DNA of 64,000 nucleotides. Source: Falcatimonas sp. MSJ-15 (GTDB lineage: Bacteria > Bacillota > Clostridia > Lachnospirales > Lachnospiraceae). Where the stretch lies: the NCBI RefSeq assembly GCF_018918265.1, contig NZ_JAHLQC010000005.1, positions 1 through 64,000 on the forward strand, written 5' to 3'. The notes beneath the pieces were generated by a model. It worked only from the letters and a program-made list of their open reading frames with translations, was not told where the DNA came from and ran no database searches. Made by a program: the position numbers and the translations under genes. This document shows positions 37,746 to 46,726 of the stretch, one piece after another; the first letter of the stretch is position 1, and every line of letters starts with the position of its first letter.

Positions 37746-37815
37746 AATGCGAGATTTTTTAAATTGTTTGTAGTAAAATATAAGTGTGTACGAAAGAAAA
37801 GTAAAAACTGACCAA

Positions 37816-37835
37816 GTGCATATGTGAATATGCAC
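37816..37835 (+). promoter_or_regulatory. Leader hairpin before agrD
   Basis: GTGCATAT-GTGA-ATATGCAC is a perfect 8 bp stem with a four-base loop, 12 bp before the ribosome binding site AAGGAGGTG. It may stabilise the transcript or adjust translation. Confidence 0.55.
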
Positions 37836-37863
37836 GCCCATAATAACAAGGAGGTGATTAACT

Positions 37864-38004
37864 ATGAAAAACAATGACAGTATAATTAAAAAGATACTTT
37901 TTGCTGTTGCAGAAGCAACAAGTGAGACAACTTCATGTATAGGTTTTTATGAACCTGAATTACCAAAACAGCTTGTCAAAAAAGAAAAAGAAGCAGGTGA
38001 ATAA
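37864..38004 (+). CDS. agrD: AgrD-like cyclic peptide precursor
   Basis: 46 residues, with a near-perfect ribosome binding site (AAGGAGGTG). Layout matches AgrD: an amphipathic N-terminal helix (SIIKKILFAVAEA), a central Cys segment (TTSCIGFYEPELPKQL) and a charged C-terminal tail. The predicted signal is a thiolactone ring from Cys to Tyr or Phe (CIGFY), with the following EPELPKQL forming the AgrB recognition tail. AgrB is encoded two bases downstream. The ring assignment is inferred from position. Confidence 0.85.
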   Translation: MKNNDSIIKKILFAVAEATSETTSCIGFYEPELPKQLVKKEKEAGE

Positions 38005-38006
38005 TA

Positions 38007-38576
38007 TTGTTCGAATATTTGACAGAGGAGATAGTACTGTTTCTTGTAATGCGTAAAATACTTGATGTTGACAACTGGGATGTATATGCATACAGCATAG
38101 AAGTGATACTTATGAATCTTATTCTTCTATTGTCAATATTAGGAATAAGTATTATCGGTAATTGTCTCATGTTATTCGTGGGATATATTCTGTTCTATAT
38201 TCCAATAAGAATATTTGCCGGTGGGTATCATGCCAAAGATAGCAGCAGATGTTATATATTGTCTTTGGGATTATATATTGTGTTGGCTGGTATATATAGA
38301 CTCCTACCTGAATTATATACTAACAGATATGCAATAATAATCGGAATAATTGCTGTGATTGGACTTGCAATTATTGCACCATATGACAATAAGAAACATC
38401 CGCTTGCCAGATATCAATATAACAGGAACAGAAAAATAGTATATTCAATATTGGCAATTGATATAATTGCTTTTGGGCTATGTACTTTAGTGGAGAGTAC
38501 AATGGCTTCATGTATAATAATGTATCCTACTGTTTGTCTTATTATGATTTGGGTGGAGATATCTAGACAAGAGTAG
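38007..38576 (+). CDS. agrB: AgrB-family cysteine protease/cyclase
   Basis: 189 residues, a membrane protein with five or six helices. The catalytic pair of AgrB is present: His in FAGGYHAKD (near 71) and Cys in SSRCYILSLG (near 79). It cleaves the AgrD tail and forms the thiolactone. It starts with TTG at 38007, with AGGTG about eight bases upstream, right after the agrD stop. No agrC or agrA gene is next to it, unlike Staphylococcus; many clostridial agrBD pairs are similarly separated. Confidence 0.9.
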   Translation: MFEYLTEEIVLFLVMRKILDVDNWDVYAYSIEVILMNLILLLSILGISIIGNCLMLFVGYILFYIPIRIFAGGYHAKDSSRCYILSLGLYIVLAGIYRLLPELYTNRYAIIIGIIAVIGLAIIAPYDNKKHPLARYQYNRNRKIVYSILAIDIIAFGLCTLVESTMASCIIMYPTVCLIMIWVEISRQE

Positions 38577-38612
38577 TTGGGGATTGAGTTGTGTGAAATT
38601 AAAATAAATAAG
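38577..38612. repeat. Right flank of agrDB, similar to 35580-35615
   Basis: It begins immediately after the agrB stop and ends in the shared AATTAAAATAAATAAG. Confidence 0.65.
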
Positions 38613-38614
38613 TG

Positions 38615-38658
38615 GAACTTGTTTTTACATTAATAAAATTAACCGTAGAAACAAGTTC
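38615..38658 (+). terminator. Hairpin after agrB
   Basis: GAACTTGTTT pairs with AAACAAGTTC around an A/T-rich loop; the downstream T-run is weak (TATTTAT). Confidence 0.6.
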
Positions 38659-38703
38659 TATTTATAATTAATAAAATTGAGCATAGAAATAAGTACTATT
38701 TAT
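38631..38703. repeat. 35 bp tandem duplication between agrB and the XRE regulator
   Basis: Copies at 38631-38665 and 38669-38703 both run TAATAAAATT ... TAGAAA.AAGT.CTATTTAT, offset by 38 bp. The first copy includes the right arm of the agrB hairpin. Confidence 0.7.
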
Positions 38704-38761
38704 GACTAAAAATAAAACTATTAGTAATATAATTATTAGTAGAGACATCAGGAGAATGCAT

Positions 38762-40591
38762 ATGACGAAAAATATAGATAGCAGACTAATAGAGAATAAA
38801 CTTATAGTAAATATAAGGAATAGCAAAAATATAAAAATATCAGAATTGTGTAGTGGAATATGTGGGGAAACGACATTATGGAGATATGAGAATGAACGTA
38901 GCATGCCAGATAGTCTTACTTTCTATGCATTAATGCAGAGATTAGGAATATCTCCTGATAGATTCGATGTGATACTTAGTGGAAGAGAAGAAGAGTATTA
39001 TAAGTGGAGAGAAGCTACACTTCACGCAATACGATGTAAGAGATGGAATGAATTAAGGAAAATTATAGACAATAGAGTTAACATAGAGATGAACAATGTA
39101 CTTCAGGAACAATATCATACATATCTAAAGGCTGTATTAGAATTAAGGTGTAATAATAATATGGTAAAATTTTACGAATATTCTAAGAAAGCTATTGAAT
39201 ATACAGTTCCAACTTGTGAAGAATCAATTGGAATATGTTTTTTAAGCTCTTTTGAGTTACATCTTATGTGTATGTATCTGTATGGCGCTAGAAAAAATAA
39301 TATTATGCCAGTGAAAGACATTAAAAATATATTTGATAAAGTAGAAAAATATGTATGCGAAAATATAGAAGATATATTGGAAAAATCGAGAGTATATCCT
39401 GAGATAATATGTGCAATGTTAGAAACGGTGGGAGACGATATTAATGTCAATATGAGAATATTGTATGAGCAAAAAGCAATGAGTGTTCTAAAGGATACAT
39501 TAGAATTTGCTAATATAATAGAATTGCTTAAATGGTATGTAAAAGATTTGCATATAATTGGAAAAATAAATGAAGCAAAAAAGGCAGCAATACAATTAGA
39601 AGCATTAATAGATCTTATGGATAGATGTGGTATAACACATCAGGAATATAGAATCGAAATGTGGAATATTAGAGATAGTCAGATGAGAATATTTAGTGAA
39701 TATGTCAGTGCGCAGAGAGAATATAGAGATCTTACACAGGAACAGGTAAGCTATAAAATATGTGCAGTGGAGACGTATTCAAGAATAGAGAATGGAAAGC
39801 AGGCAGTAAGCAGAAGAAATTATACAAAATTGAGAGAAAGATTGTGTGCAAACTGGAGAATGTACGAAGGTCAGATAGTTACTAATAATCCTGGTATGCT
39901 TTTGCTGATGACAAAACAGAGAATTGCCATGATTAATGAACGATATGATGAAGCATATGGATTATTGGAACAGCTAAAAAAAGAGCTTAATATGGAACAT
40001 ATAAAGAATATACAATATGTAGAGATGATGAAACTCATATTGCATAGTAGAGCTGCTCATATATCGCCGGAGAAGATGATTGTAGAGTATAGGCAACTTC
40101 TTAGATTGACAATTGATGATAAGAAAGTAAGTAAAATTAAAAGATACTATACAAAGACAGAACTAGAGATATTGTACATGATAGCTATGGAATATCGAAA
40201 ACAGAATGAATATGATAAAGCATTAGAGATTGTGGATGCGGCAATAAATAATGTTGAACGACATAGCTTAAAGCATTATAATGATACGATATTAATGAGA
40301 GTAATAAGAGCAAAGATATATATCGATACACATAGATATGCGGAGAGTATCAGCGAGAGCATGGAAGTGATTAGAATGGAGATTAAGATTCAACAAGCGG
40401 AATATATTCCACAGTGTGTTAATCTTATAGGGCAGGCACTTGAGTTAGAAGGAAAGAGTGATGTAACAGTATATGGACAGTGGTATCGCATTGCAATATA
40501 TATGTGTGATCTGTTAGGCTATAATAAACGTAGTAGAGAATACAAAGAATATTATAAGCAGAATATAGATCATGATATTGAATTGTATTAA
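38762..40591 (+). CDS. Dual-HTH XRE/TPR regulator, copy 1
   Basis: 609 residues from ATG 38762; the start is fixed by AGGAGA with a six-base gap, exactly as in the paralogue at 50771. The N-terminal XRE-type HTH is at ~10-60 (ISELCSGICGETTLWRYENE, LTFYALMQRLGIS). A helical TPR-like region follows. A second HTH lies at ~313-366 (LTQEQVSYKICAVETYSRIE, NGKQAVSRRNYTKLRERLCANW), then more TPR-like helices to the end. TPR regulators of the RRNPP type bind exported and re-imported peptides; the neighbouring agr genes, small ORF and ABC exporter fit such a role. Confidence 0.8.
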   Translation: MTKNIDSRLIENKLIVNIRNSKNIKISELCSGICGETTLWRYENERSMPDSLTFYALMQRLGISPDRFDVILSGREEEYYKWREATLHAIRCKRWNELRKIIDNRVNIEMNNVLQEQYHTYLKAVLELRCNNNMVKFYEYSKKAIEYTVPTCEESIGICFLSSFELHLMCMYLYGARKNNIMPVKDIKNIFDKVEKYVCENIEDILEKSRVYPEIICAMLETVGDDINVNMRILYEQKAMSVLKDTLEFANIIELLKWYVKDLHIIGKINEAKKAAIQLEALIDLMDRCGITHQEYRIEMWNIRDSQMRIFSEYVSAQREYRDLTQEQVSYKICAVETYSRIENGKQAVSRRNYTKLRERLCANWRMYEGQIVTNNPGMLLLMTKQRIAMINERYDEAYGLLEQLKKELNMEHIKNIQYVEMMKLILHSRAAHISPEKMIVEYRQLLRLTIDDKKVSKIKRYYTKTELEILYMIAMEYRKQNEYDKALEIVDAAINNVERHSLKHYNDTILMRVIRAKIYIDTHRYAESISESMEVIRMEIKIQQAEYIPQCVNLIGQALELEGKSDVTVYGQWYRIAIYMCDLLGYNKRSREYKEYYKQNIDHDIELY

Positions 40592-40705
40592 ATAAATACT
40601 AAAAATGATTATGCTTTTGATAATAGAAAATATTTCTAAGTCGCTTAAAGAAGTATATTGTATTAACAAAAGATGAAGTTAAGCTATTATTTAATATAAA
40701 AAGAA

Positions 40706-40793
40706 CATGACGTTTTGTGAAATAAAATTTTTCACAAAACGTCATGGTTTTTAAAAAAAAATTATGTTATAATCAACTTATCAAAGCGGTAAC
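40706..40793 (+). promoter_or_regulatory. Palindromic promoter module 1 (regulator target)
   Basis: A perfect 16 bp inverted repeat (CATGACGTTTTGTGAA / TTCACAAAACGTCATG, 40706-40746) overlaps the -35 (TGGTTT, 40745-40750). TATAAT follows at 40768-40773 (17 bp spacing). CAAAGCGGTAAC at 40782-40793 covers the start region, and an inverted copy GTTACCACTTTG lies at 40820-40831. The same elements with the same spacing occur at 52734-52821. The inverted repeat could also act as a terminator for the regulator gene. Confidence 0.65.
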
Positions 40794-40855
40794 GCAACAG
40801 AGAATACTATTATAGTATAGTTACCACTTTGGATATACAGGCAGGAGGTGTTAAT

Positions 40856-40885
40856 ATGGTATTCGTAAGGAACTCAAGCAGATAA
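40856..40885 (+). CDS. Nine-codon ORF with a strong ribosome binding site
   Basis: AGGAGGTG, five bases, ATG 40856, then nine codons (MVFVRNSSR) and TAA. Reading on in the same frame past the stop gives 17 more residues (LDNGVTINNSRSSCMNC) to TAA at 40937-40939. The DNGV segment resembles PDGV in the 32-aa peptide of the other module. It is either a tiny signalling peptide, a leader peptide, or a longer precursor broken by a nonsense change. Confidence 0.4.
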   Translation: MVFVRNSSR

Positions 40886-40899
40886 CTAGATAATGGCGT

Positions 40900-40937
40900 A
40901 ACAATTAACAACAGCAGGTCGTCCTGCATGAATTGTT
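40900..40937 (+). promoter_or_regulatory. RNA hairpin in the leader of the second ABC exporter
   Basis: Outer arms AACAATT/AATTGTT (40900-40906, 40931-40937) enclose GCAGG-TCGT-CCTGC (40914-40927). It directly follows the nine-codon ORF, so translation of that ORF could affect folding. Confidence 0.5.
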
Positions 40938-40983
40938 AATGGACCTGCAGATGCACCTTAATATATTAGATGCATTATTTTAT

Positions 40984-41030
40984 GGAATTGCTGTGATAAT
41001 ATATATTTAATATATATGTCATAGCAATTC
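40984..41030 (+). promoter_or_regulatory. Second hairpin in the ABC exporter leader
   Basis: GAATTGCTGTGA pairs with TCATAGCAATTC, continuing into ATATATAT/ATATATAT arms. No T-run follows, so it is not a standard terminator. Confidence 0.5.
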
Positions 41031-41106
41031 TTATGTATGTAGCTCCATTATTATGGTGAATTGGATATATTTATACTATATTTAATTCACAGATATGAGG
41101 TGAAAC

Positions 41107-42795
41107 ATGAAAAAATATCTATACAGTAATAAAAAAGAATTTATAATGTACCTATTAACAGTGCCAATTATGGCGATTATGTCGATTTTATTTTGCAAAG
41201 CGCTTCAGCCTGTTCTTGATATTGTACTTACAGGTAAACAGAAAGATTTTGCAAAATATTCAATTCTTGCAATATGTTTTGCAATTCTTGATATGACTGC
41301 AACTGCATTATGTAAACGTTCAAAAGAGAAGTATCGAGCAGCTTTTTTAAAAGATGTGAAGAAAGATATATTCGCAGGAATATTTAAGAAAGATATTGTT
41401 ACTTTTAGTTCAAAAGGAAGTTCATATTATATGAATATTCTTAATAGAGATGTATATCAGATGTGTGAAAGCTATTTTGATGCATTATGTGGAATATATC
41501 GTGTAGCAGTATGTTTTGCAGTTACTTTTGTCACACTTGTATTTATAAGTCCGTATATAGCACTGCTTAATATAGCAGTAGGTCTGTTATCAGTCATAAT
41601 CCCCGGAAGATTCGAGAGAAAGCTTAATGATGCACAGAATAATGCATCTAATAATGCAGAGAATTATATAAGAGATATAAAAGATTCATTTGGTGGCTTT
41701 TCGACTATCAAACTCTTTAATATACAGAATAAGATAATGGATAAAGTTAATGTAGCTAATGTTGCACAGGAAGACAGTACATATAAGAGTAATATGCTTA
41801 ATTATTATGTAGGTTGGATATCGATGCTATGCACTTCTCTTAGTTATGTTCTTACAATCGTTGTTGGAACATGGCTTGTATTAAGAGGAAGTATGACAGC
41901 AGGTATGGTGCTTATGATATCGCAGCTTATTGGTGGAATATTATCGCCATTTGAGGAACTTCCGATGTATGTGGCTGAATATAAGTCTGTAGGGGATCTT
42001 AAAGAGAAGATTAACAGTATGCTAGATGTAAGCGAAGAGAGAGAGACAGACAAAGCTGATATAATGGGTGACAATACAGGACTTAGCCTTTCTAATGTGT
42101 CATTTTCGTATGACGGAGAAGTTAATCAGATTGAAGATATAAGCGTGCAGTTTGAACCGGGTAAGAAGTATGTGATTGTCGGAGAAAGTGGAAGTGGTAA
42201 ATCTACACTTGCCAAGCTTATTATGGGATTTTATGATAATTTTGGCGAGATAAAACTTGATGGTGTAGAACTTGCTGATTATAAAAGGGAACAACTCTAT
42301 GGAAGCCTTAATTATATGCAGCAGGATGTATTTTTGTTCGCAGATAGTCTATATAATAATATTACATTATATAAAAAATATGACAGTGAATGTGTAGAAG
42401 ATGTGATAGATAGAGCAGGGCTTAGAGAACTTGTAGATTCATTACCTGATGGATTGTTGACTTTGGTAAGCGAGAATGGAAGTAATCTCTCCGGTGGAGA
42501 AAAACAGAGAATAGGTATAGCAAGAGCACTTCTAAGTGGAGCTAAGTACCTTGTTCTTGATGAAGTTACAGCAAGTCTTGATGCTATTATGGAGAATCAG
42601 ATTGAGAATACTATCCTTGATATTAGTTCGGTTGGAAGTATTATTATAACACATAGACTTAATCCTAATCTGTTAAACAGGTGTGATGAGATTATCGTAC
42701 TTAGAGATGGCAGGATAGCTGAAAAAGGAAGTTTTAATGAACTCATGCAGCAAAAAGGATATTTTTACGGGTTCTATATTGTAAATCATGAATAA
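41107..42795 (+). CDS. Single-chain ABC exporter (TMD-NBD), module 1
   Basis: 562 residues. Six-helix membrane domain (about 1-300) and a canonical ATPase domain: Walker A VGESGSGKSTL, signature LSGGEKQRIGIARAL, Walker B YLVLDEVTASLD, and His in ITHRLNPN. MsbA/LagD-like exporter without a peptidase domain. It is preceded by the structured leader with the nine-codon ORF and the palindromic promoter, paralleling the arrangement at 52.7-56.5 kb. It probably exports a peptide (inference). ATG 41107 has GAGGTG upstream. Confidence 0.88.
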   Translation: MKKYLYSNKKEFIMYLLTVPIMAIMSILFCKALQPVLDIVLTGKQKDFAKYSILAICFAILDMTATALCKRSKEKYRAAFLKDVKKDIFAGIFKKDIVTFSSKGSSYYMNILNRDVYQMCESYFDALCGIYRVAVCFAVTFVTLVFISPYIALLNIAVGLLSVIIPGRFERKLNDAQNNASNNAENYIRDIKDSFGGFSTIKLFNIQNKIMDKVNVANVAQEDSTYKSNMLNYYVGWISMLCTSLSYVLTIVVGTWLVLRGSMTAGMVLMISQLIGGILSPFEELPMYVAEYKSVGDLKEKINSMLDVSEERETDKADIMGDNTGLSLSNVSFSYDGEVNQIEDISVQFEPGKKYVIVGESGSGKSTLAKLIMGFYDNFGEIKLDGVELADYKREQLYGSLNYMQQDVFLFADSLYNNITLYKKYDSECVEDVIDRAGLRELVDSLPDGLLTLVSENGSNLSGGEKQRIGIARALLSGAKYLVLDEVTASLDAIMENQIENTILDISSVGSIIITHRLNPNLLNRCDEIIVLRDGRIAEKGSFNELMQQKGYFYGFYIVNHE

Positions 42796-42870
42796 AATGA
42801 TAACGTTGTATTAAATGTATCTATAAAAATCTATTTATCTTAGATAACTATATTGTGTTCTAACAAGATG

Positions 42871-42903
42871 GTATCAGTTATAGTCAAAATCTATAACTGA
42901 TAC
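42871..42903. terminator. Perfect 13 bp inverted repeat after the ABC exporter
   Basis: GTATCAGTTATAG and CTATAACTGATAC flank a seven-base loop. On the plus strand no T-run follows. Read in reverse the hairpin is followed by T-rich sequence only on the far side, so it may be an operator rather than a terminator. Confidence 0.5.
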
Positions 42904-42921
42904 TACAAAAATACCTATTAC

Positions 42922-42968
42922 CAAAGCGTTAAAAGTATATTGACTTTTTTTATCCATAAGGCTATAAT
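42922..42968 (+). promoter_or_regulatory. cysK1 promoter with an upstream CAAAGCGTTAA motif
   Basis: TTGACT (42940-42945), 17 bp, TATAAT (42963-42968). CAAAGCGTTAA at 42922-42932 matches the motif in both XRE-module promoters. Further down, a near-dyad TAATCCTA...TAGGAATA (42993-43017) lies in the transcribed leader and could be an operator. Confidence 0.6.
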
Positions 42969-43107
42969 CAGTTCATAAGTTGGAAATCCTATTAATCCTA
43001 TTGTTACAGTAGGAATATAGAAAAAGTAACTGTTAACCAAAAACATATGATTCTGTAGATGACAGAATATAACAATGTATATAATAAGATATATGGAGGA
43101 TGATATT

Positions 43108-44046
43108 ATGAGTCAGATCAAAGAAAGCGCACTTGAATTAATCGGTGGAACACCAATTTTAAAACTTAACAATTATTCTAAAAAAGCAGGAGTAACACAG
43201 GCTACAATACTTGCAAAACTTGAGTATCTTAATCCAGCAGGCTCTGTTAAAGACAGAGTAGCAGCAGCTATGATTGAAGATGCAGAGAAGAAAGGTATCT
43301 TAAAGGAAGGTGCAACAATTATTGAACCAACAAGTGGTAATACAGGTATCGGTCTTGCAGCAGTAGCAGCAGCCAAAGGATACAGAACAATCCTTACATT
43401 ACCTGATACTATGAGTGTTGAGAGAAGAAATCTTCTTAAAGCATATGGTGCAGAACTTGTACTTACAGAAGGTGCAAAAGGTATGAAAGGTGCTATTGCA
43501 AAAGCTGAAGAATTAAGAGATTCAATTGAAGGTGCAGTTATTCTTGGACAGTTTGTTAACCCGGCTAATCCTGCAGTTCATAAAGCCACAACAGGTCCTG
43601 AGATATGGGAACAGACAGATGGCAAAGTTGATATATTCGTAGCAGGTGTTGGTACAGGCGGAACTATAACAGGTGTAGGTGAATATCTTAAAGAGAAGAA
43701 TCCTAATATTAAGATAGTTGCAGTAGAACCGGCAACAAGCCCTGTTTTATCAAAAGGAACATCAGGAGCACATAAGATTCAGGGTATTGGTGCAGGATTC
43801 GTACCGGAAGTTCTTAATACTAAGATATATGATGAAGTACTTCCAATTGAGAATGAAGATGCATTCACAGAAGGAAGAACATTCGCTGTAAGTGAAGGTA
43901 TTCTTGTAGGTATCTCATCAGGTGCAGCACTTAAAGCAGCAGCAATACTTGCAAAGCGTCCAGAGAATGCAGGCAAGACAATTGTAGCACTTTTACCTGA
44001 TTCAGGTGATAGATATCTTTCAACACCATTATTCAGCAATAACTAA
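43108..44046 (+). CDS. cysK: Cysteine synthase A (O-acetylserine sulfhydrylase)
   Basis: 312 residues from ATG 43108 (GGAGG upstream). A PLP enzyme making cysteine from O-acetylserine and sulfide. PLP lysine is in [11 protein letters not shown]; the substrate loop is TSGNTGIG; the phosphate loop is [10 protein letters not shown]. The conserved [10 protein letters not shown] stretch is standard CysK. It is followed by yezD, then the nitrogenase-like cluster, which contains a second, more divergent cysK. Confidence 0.95.
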   Translation: MSQIKESALELIGGTPILKLNNYSKKAGVTQATILAKLEYLNPAGSVKDRVAAAMIEDAEKKGILKEGATIIEPTSGNTGIGLAAVAAAKGYRTILTLPDTMSVERRNLLKAYGAELVLTEGAKGMKGAIAKAEELRDSIEGAVILGQFVNPANPAVHKATTGPEIWEQTDGKVDIFVAGVGTGGTITGVGEYLKEKNPNIKIVAVEPATSPVLSKGTSGAHKIQGIGAGFVPEVLNTKIYDEVLPIENEDAFTEGRTFAVSEGILVGISSGAALKAAAILAKRPENAGKTIVALLPDSGDRYLSTPLFSNN

Positions 44047-44118
44047 TATATAGTTTAATTTAATGTTGATGAATAAAATGATAGCATGATATCTACATAA
44101 CAGTCAGGAGTGAGGGAA

Positions 44119-44268
44119 ATGGAGAAAGAACGTAAAATAAAAGATGCACATTTGATAACTCTTGAAAAATTGCTTGATGATATGAAATTTGGTAATATAA
44201 CCATAATCGTGCAAGATGGCAAGATAGTACAGATAGATAAGACAGAAAAGTACAGAATTAGAGAATAG
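44119..44268 (+). CDS. yezD: YezD-family small protein (DUF2292)
   Basis: 49 residues, with GAGTGAGGG upstream of ATG 44119. It reads as a complete DUF2292 protein: LITLEKLLDDMKFGNITIIV followed by QDGKIVQIDKTEKYR. The family is small, single-domain and commonly beside sulfur-assimilation genes in Firmicutes; its biochemical role is unknown. It lies 72 bp after cysK1 and before a terminator, so the two probably form one transcript. Confidence 0.82.
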   Translation: MEKERKIKDAHLITLEKLLDDMKFGNITIIVQDGKIVQIDKTEKYRIRE

Positions 44269-44401
44269 GTTATATTCTAGAACTATTAACCTGAATAAAT
44301 ATATTAAAATATTAATATAATAAAATATTAATATAAAAAATAGGCATACTAAAACAAATATATTAAAATAAAAATATTAAATATAAACTGACTGGAAAAC
44401 C

Positions 44402-44497
44402 AGAGGTTTGCTAGAAGATATTATTGTAATTATATAACAAATAATAGCCAAATAATTATAATAATAATTAATAATTTTAGCAAATCTCTGTTTTTTT
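44402..44497 (+). terminator. Terminator of the cysK1-yezD transcript
   Basis: AGAGGTTTGCTA pairs with TAGCAAATCTCT around a ~65-base A/T-rich loop, followed by seven T. The 44269-44401 stretch is A/T-rich with no gene. No T-box or riboswitch consensus was recognised. Confidence 0.75.
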
Positions 44498-44505
44498 GTG
44501 TATCT

Positions 44506-44575
44506 GATGCCGTAGCCGCAGGAAGGGCATAAGTTTGCAAAACTGAAGTTGGTGGTTCGAGTCCACCCGGTATCA
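44506..44575 (+). tRNA. Atypical tRNA-Cys-like gene, anticodon GCA
   Basis: A cloverleaf can be drawn: acceptor GATGCCG/CGGTATC with one G-U; TA at 8-9; a short D arm with only three pairs (GCC/GGC); anticodon arm TAAGT-TTGCAAA-ACTGA with one A-G mismatch and anticodon GCA (44537-44539); four-base variable loop; perfect T arm GGTGG-TTCGAGT-CCACC. The discriminator would be A, whereas bacterial tRNA-Cys uses U73, a main CysRS identity element. An eighth acceptor pair (T44505-A44575) is also possible. No CCA is encoded. It lies nine bases after a terminator and 31 bp before the nifB-like gene. Confidence 0.6.
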
Positions 44576-44606
44576 CTATAATTATATTAAGAAAGAAGGT
44601 GCCATT

Positions 44607-45471
44607 ATGGCTAATACATATAACGATTTAAAAGAATCGCACCCATGCTTTGGTAATCATAAGAATAATGTTGGAAGAATTCATCTTCCTGTAAGTCCGG
44701 GTTGTAATATTGCATGTAGATTCTGTGACAGAGTTATAAGTGATACAGAGAATAGACCGGGTGTTACATCTAAGGTGATAACTCCGGATGAGAGCATTGA
44801 AGTACTTGCAAAAGCCCTTAAGATATGTCCGGAGATTACAGTGGCAGGCATAGCAGGTCCTGGTGATACACTTGCAACAGATTATGCACTTGATACTTTT
44901 AGAAAAGTTAAAGAACATTATCCAAATCTTATAAAATGTATGAGTACTAATGGACTTCTTCTATATGAGAGAGCAGATGAGATAATTGATATTGGAATAG
45001 ATTCTCTTACAGTTACAGTTAATGCAGTTAATCCAGCGATTGAAGCACAACTTAATAAATATATTATCTATCATGGTAAGAGATATGATGGTGAAGAAGG
45101 TGCAGCAATTCTTATAGCTAATCAGTTAAGAGGAATTAAGAAGATATCAGATGCAGGGATAACAGTTAAAGTTAATACTGTTCTTGTACCGGAGATTAAT
45201 GGAGAACATATCGAGACAATTGCCAAGACAGTGAGTAAGGCAGGAGCATCTATATATAATATAATTCCACTTATACCACAATATGAATTATCTGATATGA
45301 GAGCACCTGTATGTGCTGAGATTGATGCAGCCAGAGTAAAAGCCGGCAAATACATAGATGTATTCAGACACTGTAAGAGATGTCGAGCAGATGCTATAGG
45401 TGTTCCGGGCAGAACAGAATACAAAGAACAGGTATATGGAAGAACATTACAGATAAAGGAGACTTTTTCGC

Positions 45472-45479
<8 letters not shown>
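44607..45479 (+). CDS. NifB-like radical SAM protein
   Basis: 290 residues. Radical SAM motif Cys33-x3-Cys37-x2-Cys40 (PGCNIACRFCDR), preceded by HPCF and followed by AGIAGPGD and NGLLLYERADEI, all as in NifB. The end FRHCKRCRADAIG is the NifB C-terminal Cys signature. NifB makes the 8Fe-9S-carbide precursor (NifB-co) of nitrogenase cofactors. This is the short form without a fused NifX domain; a separate NifX-like gene overlaps its end by eight bases. First gene of the nitrogenase-like operon. Confidence 0.9.
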
Positions 45480-46714
<1,235 letters not shown>

Positions 46715-46726
46715 CGGGAGGTAATT

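Noticed and set aside
44269..44500. T-box riboswitch before the tRNA and nifB-like gene
   Set aside because: The hairpin is a plain terminator; no T-box sequence or antiterminator was found.
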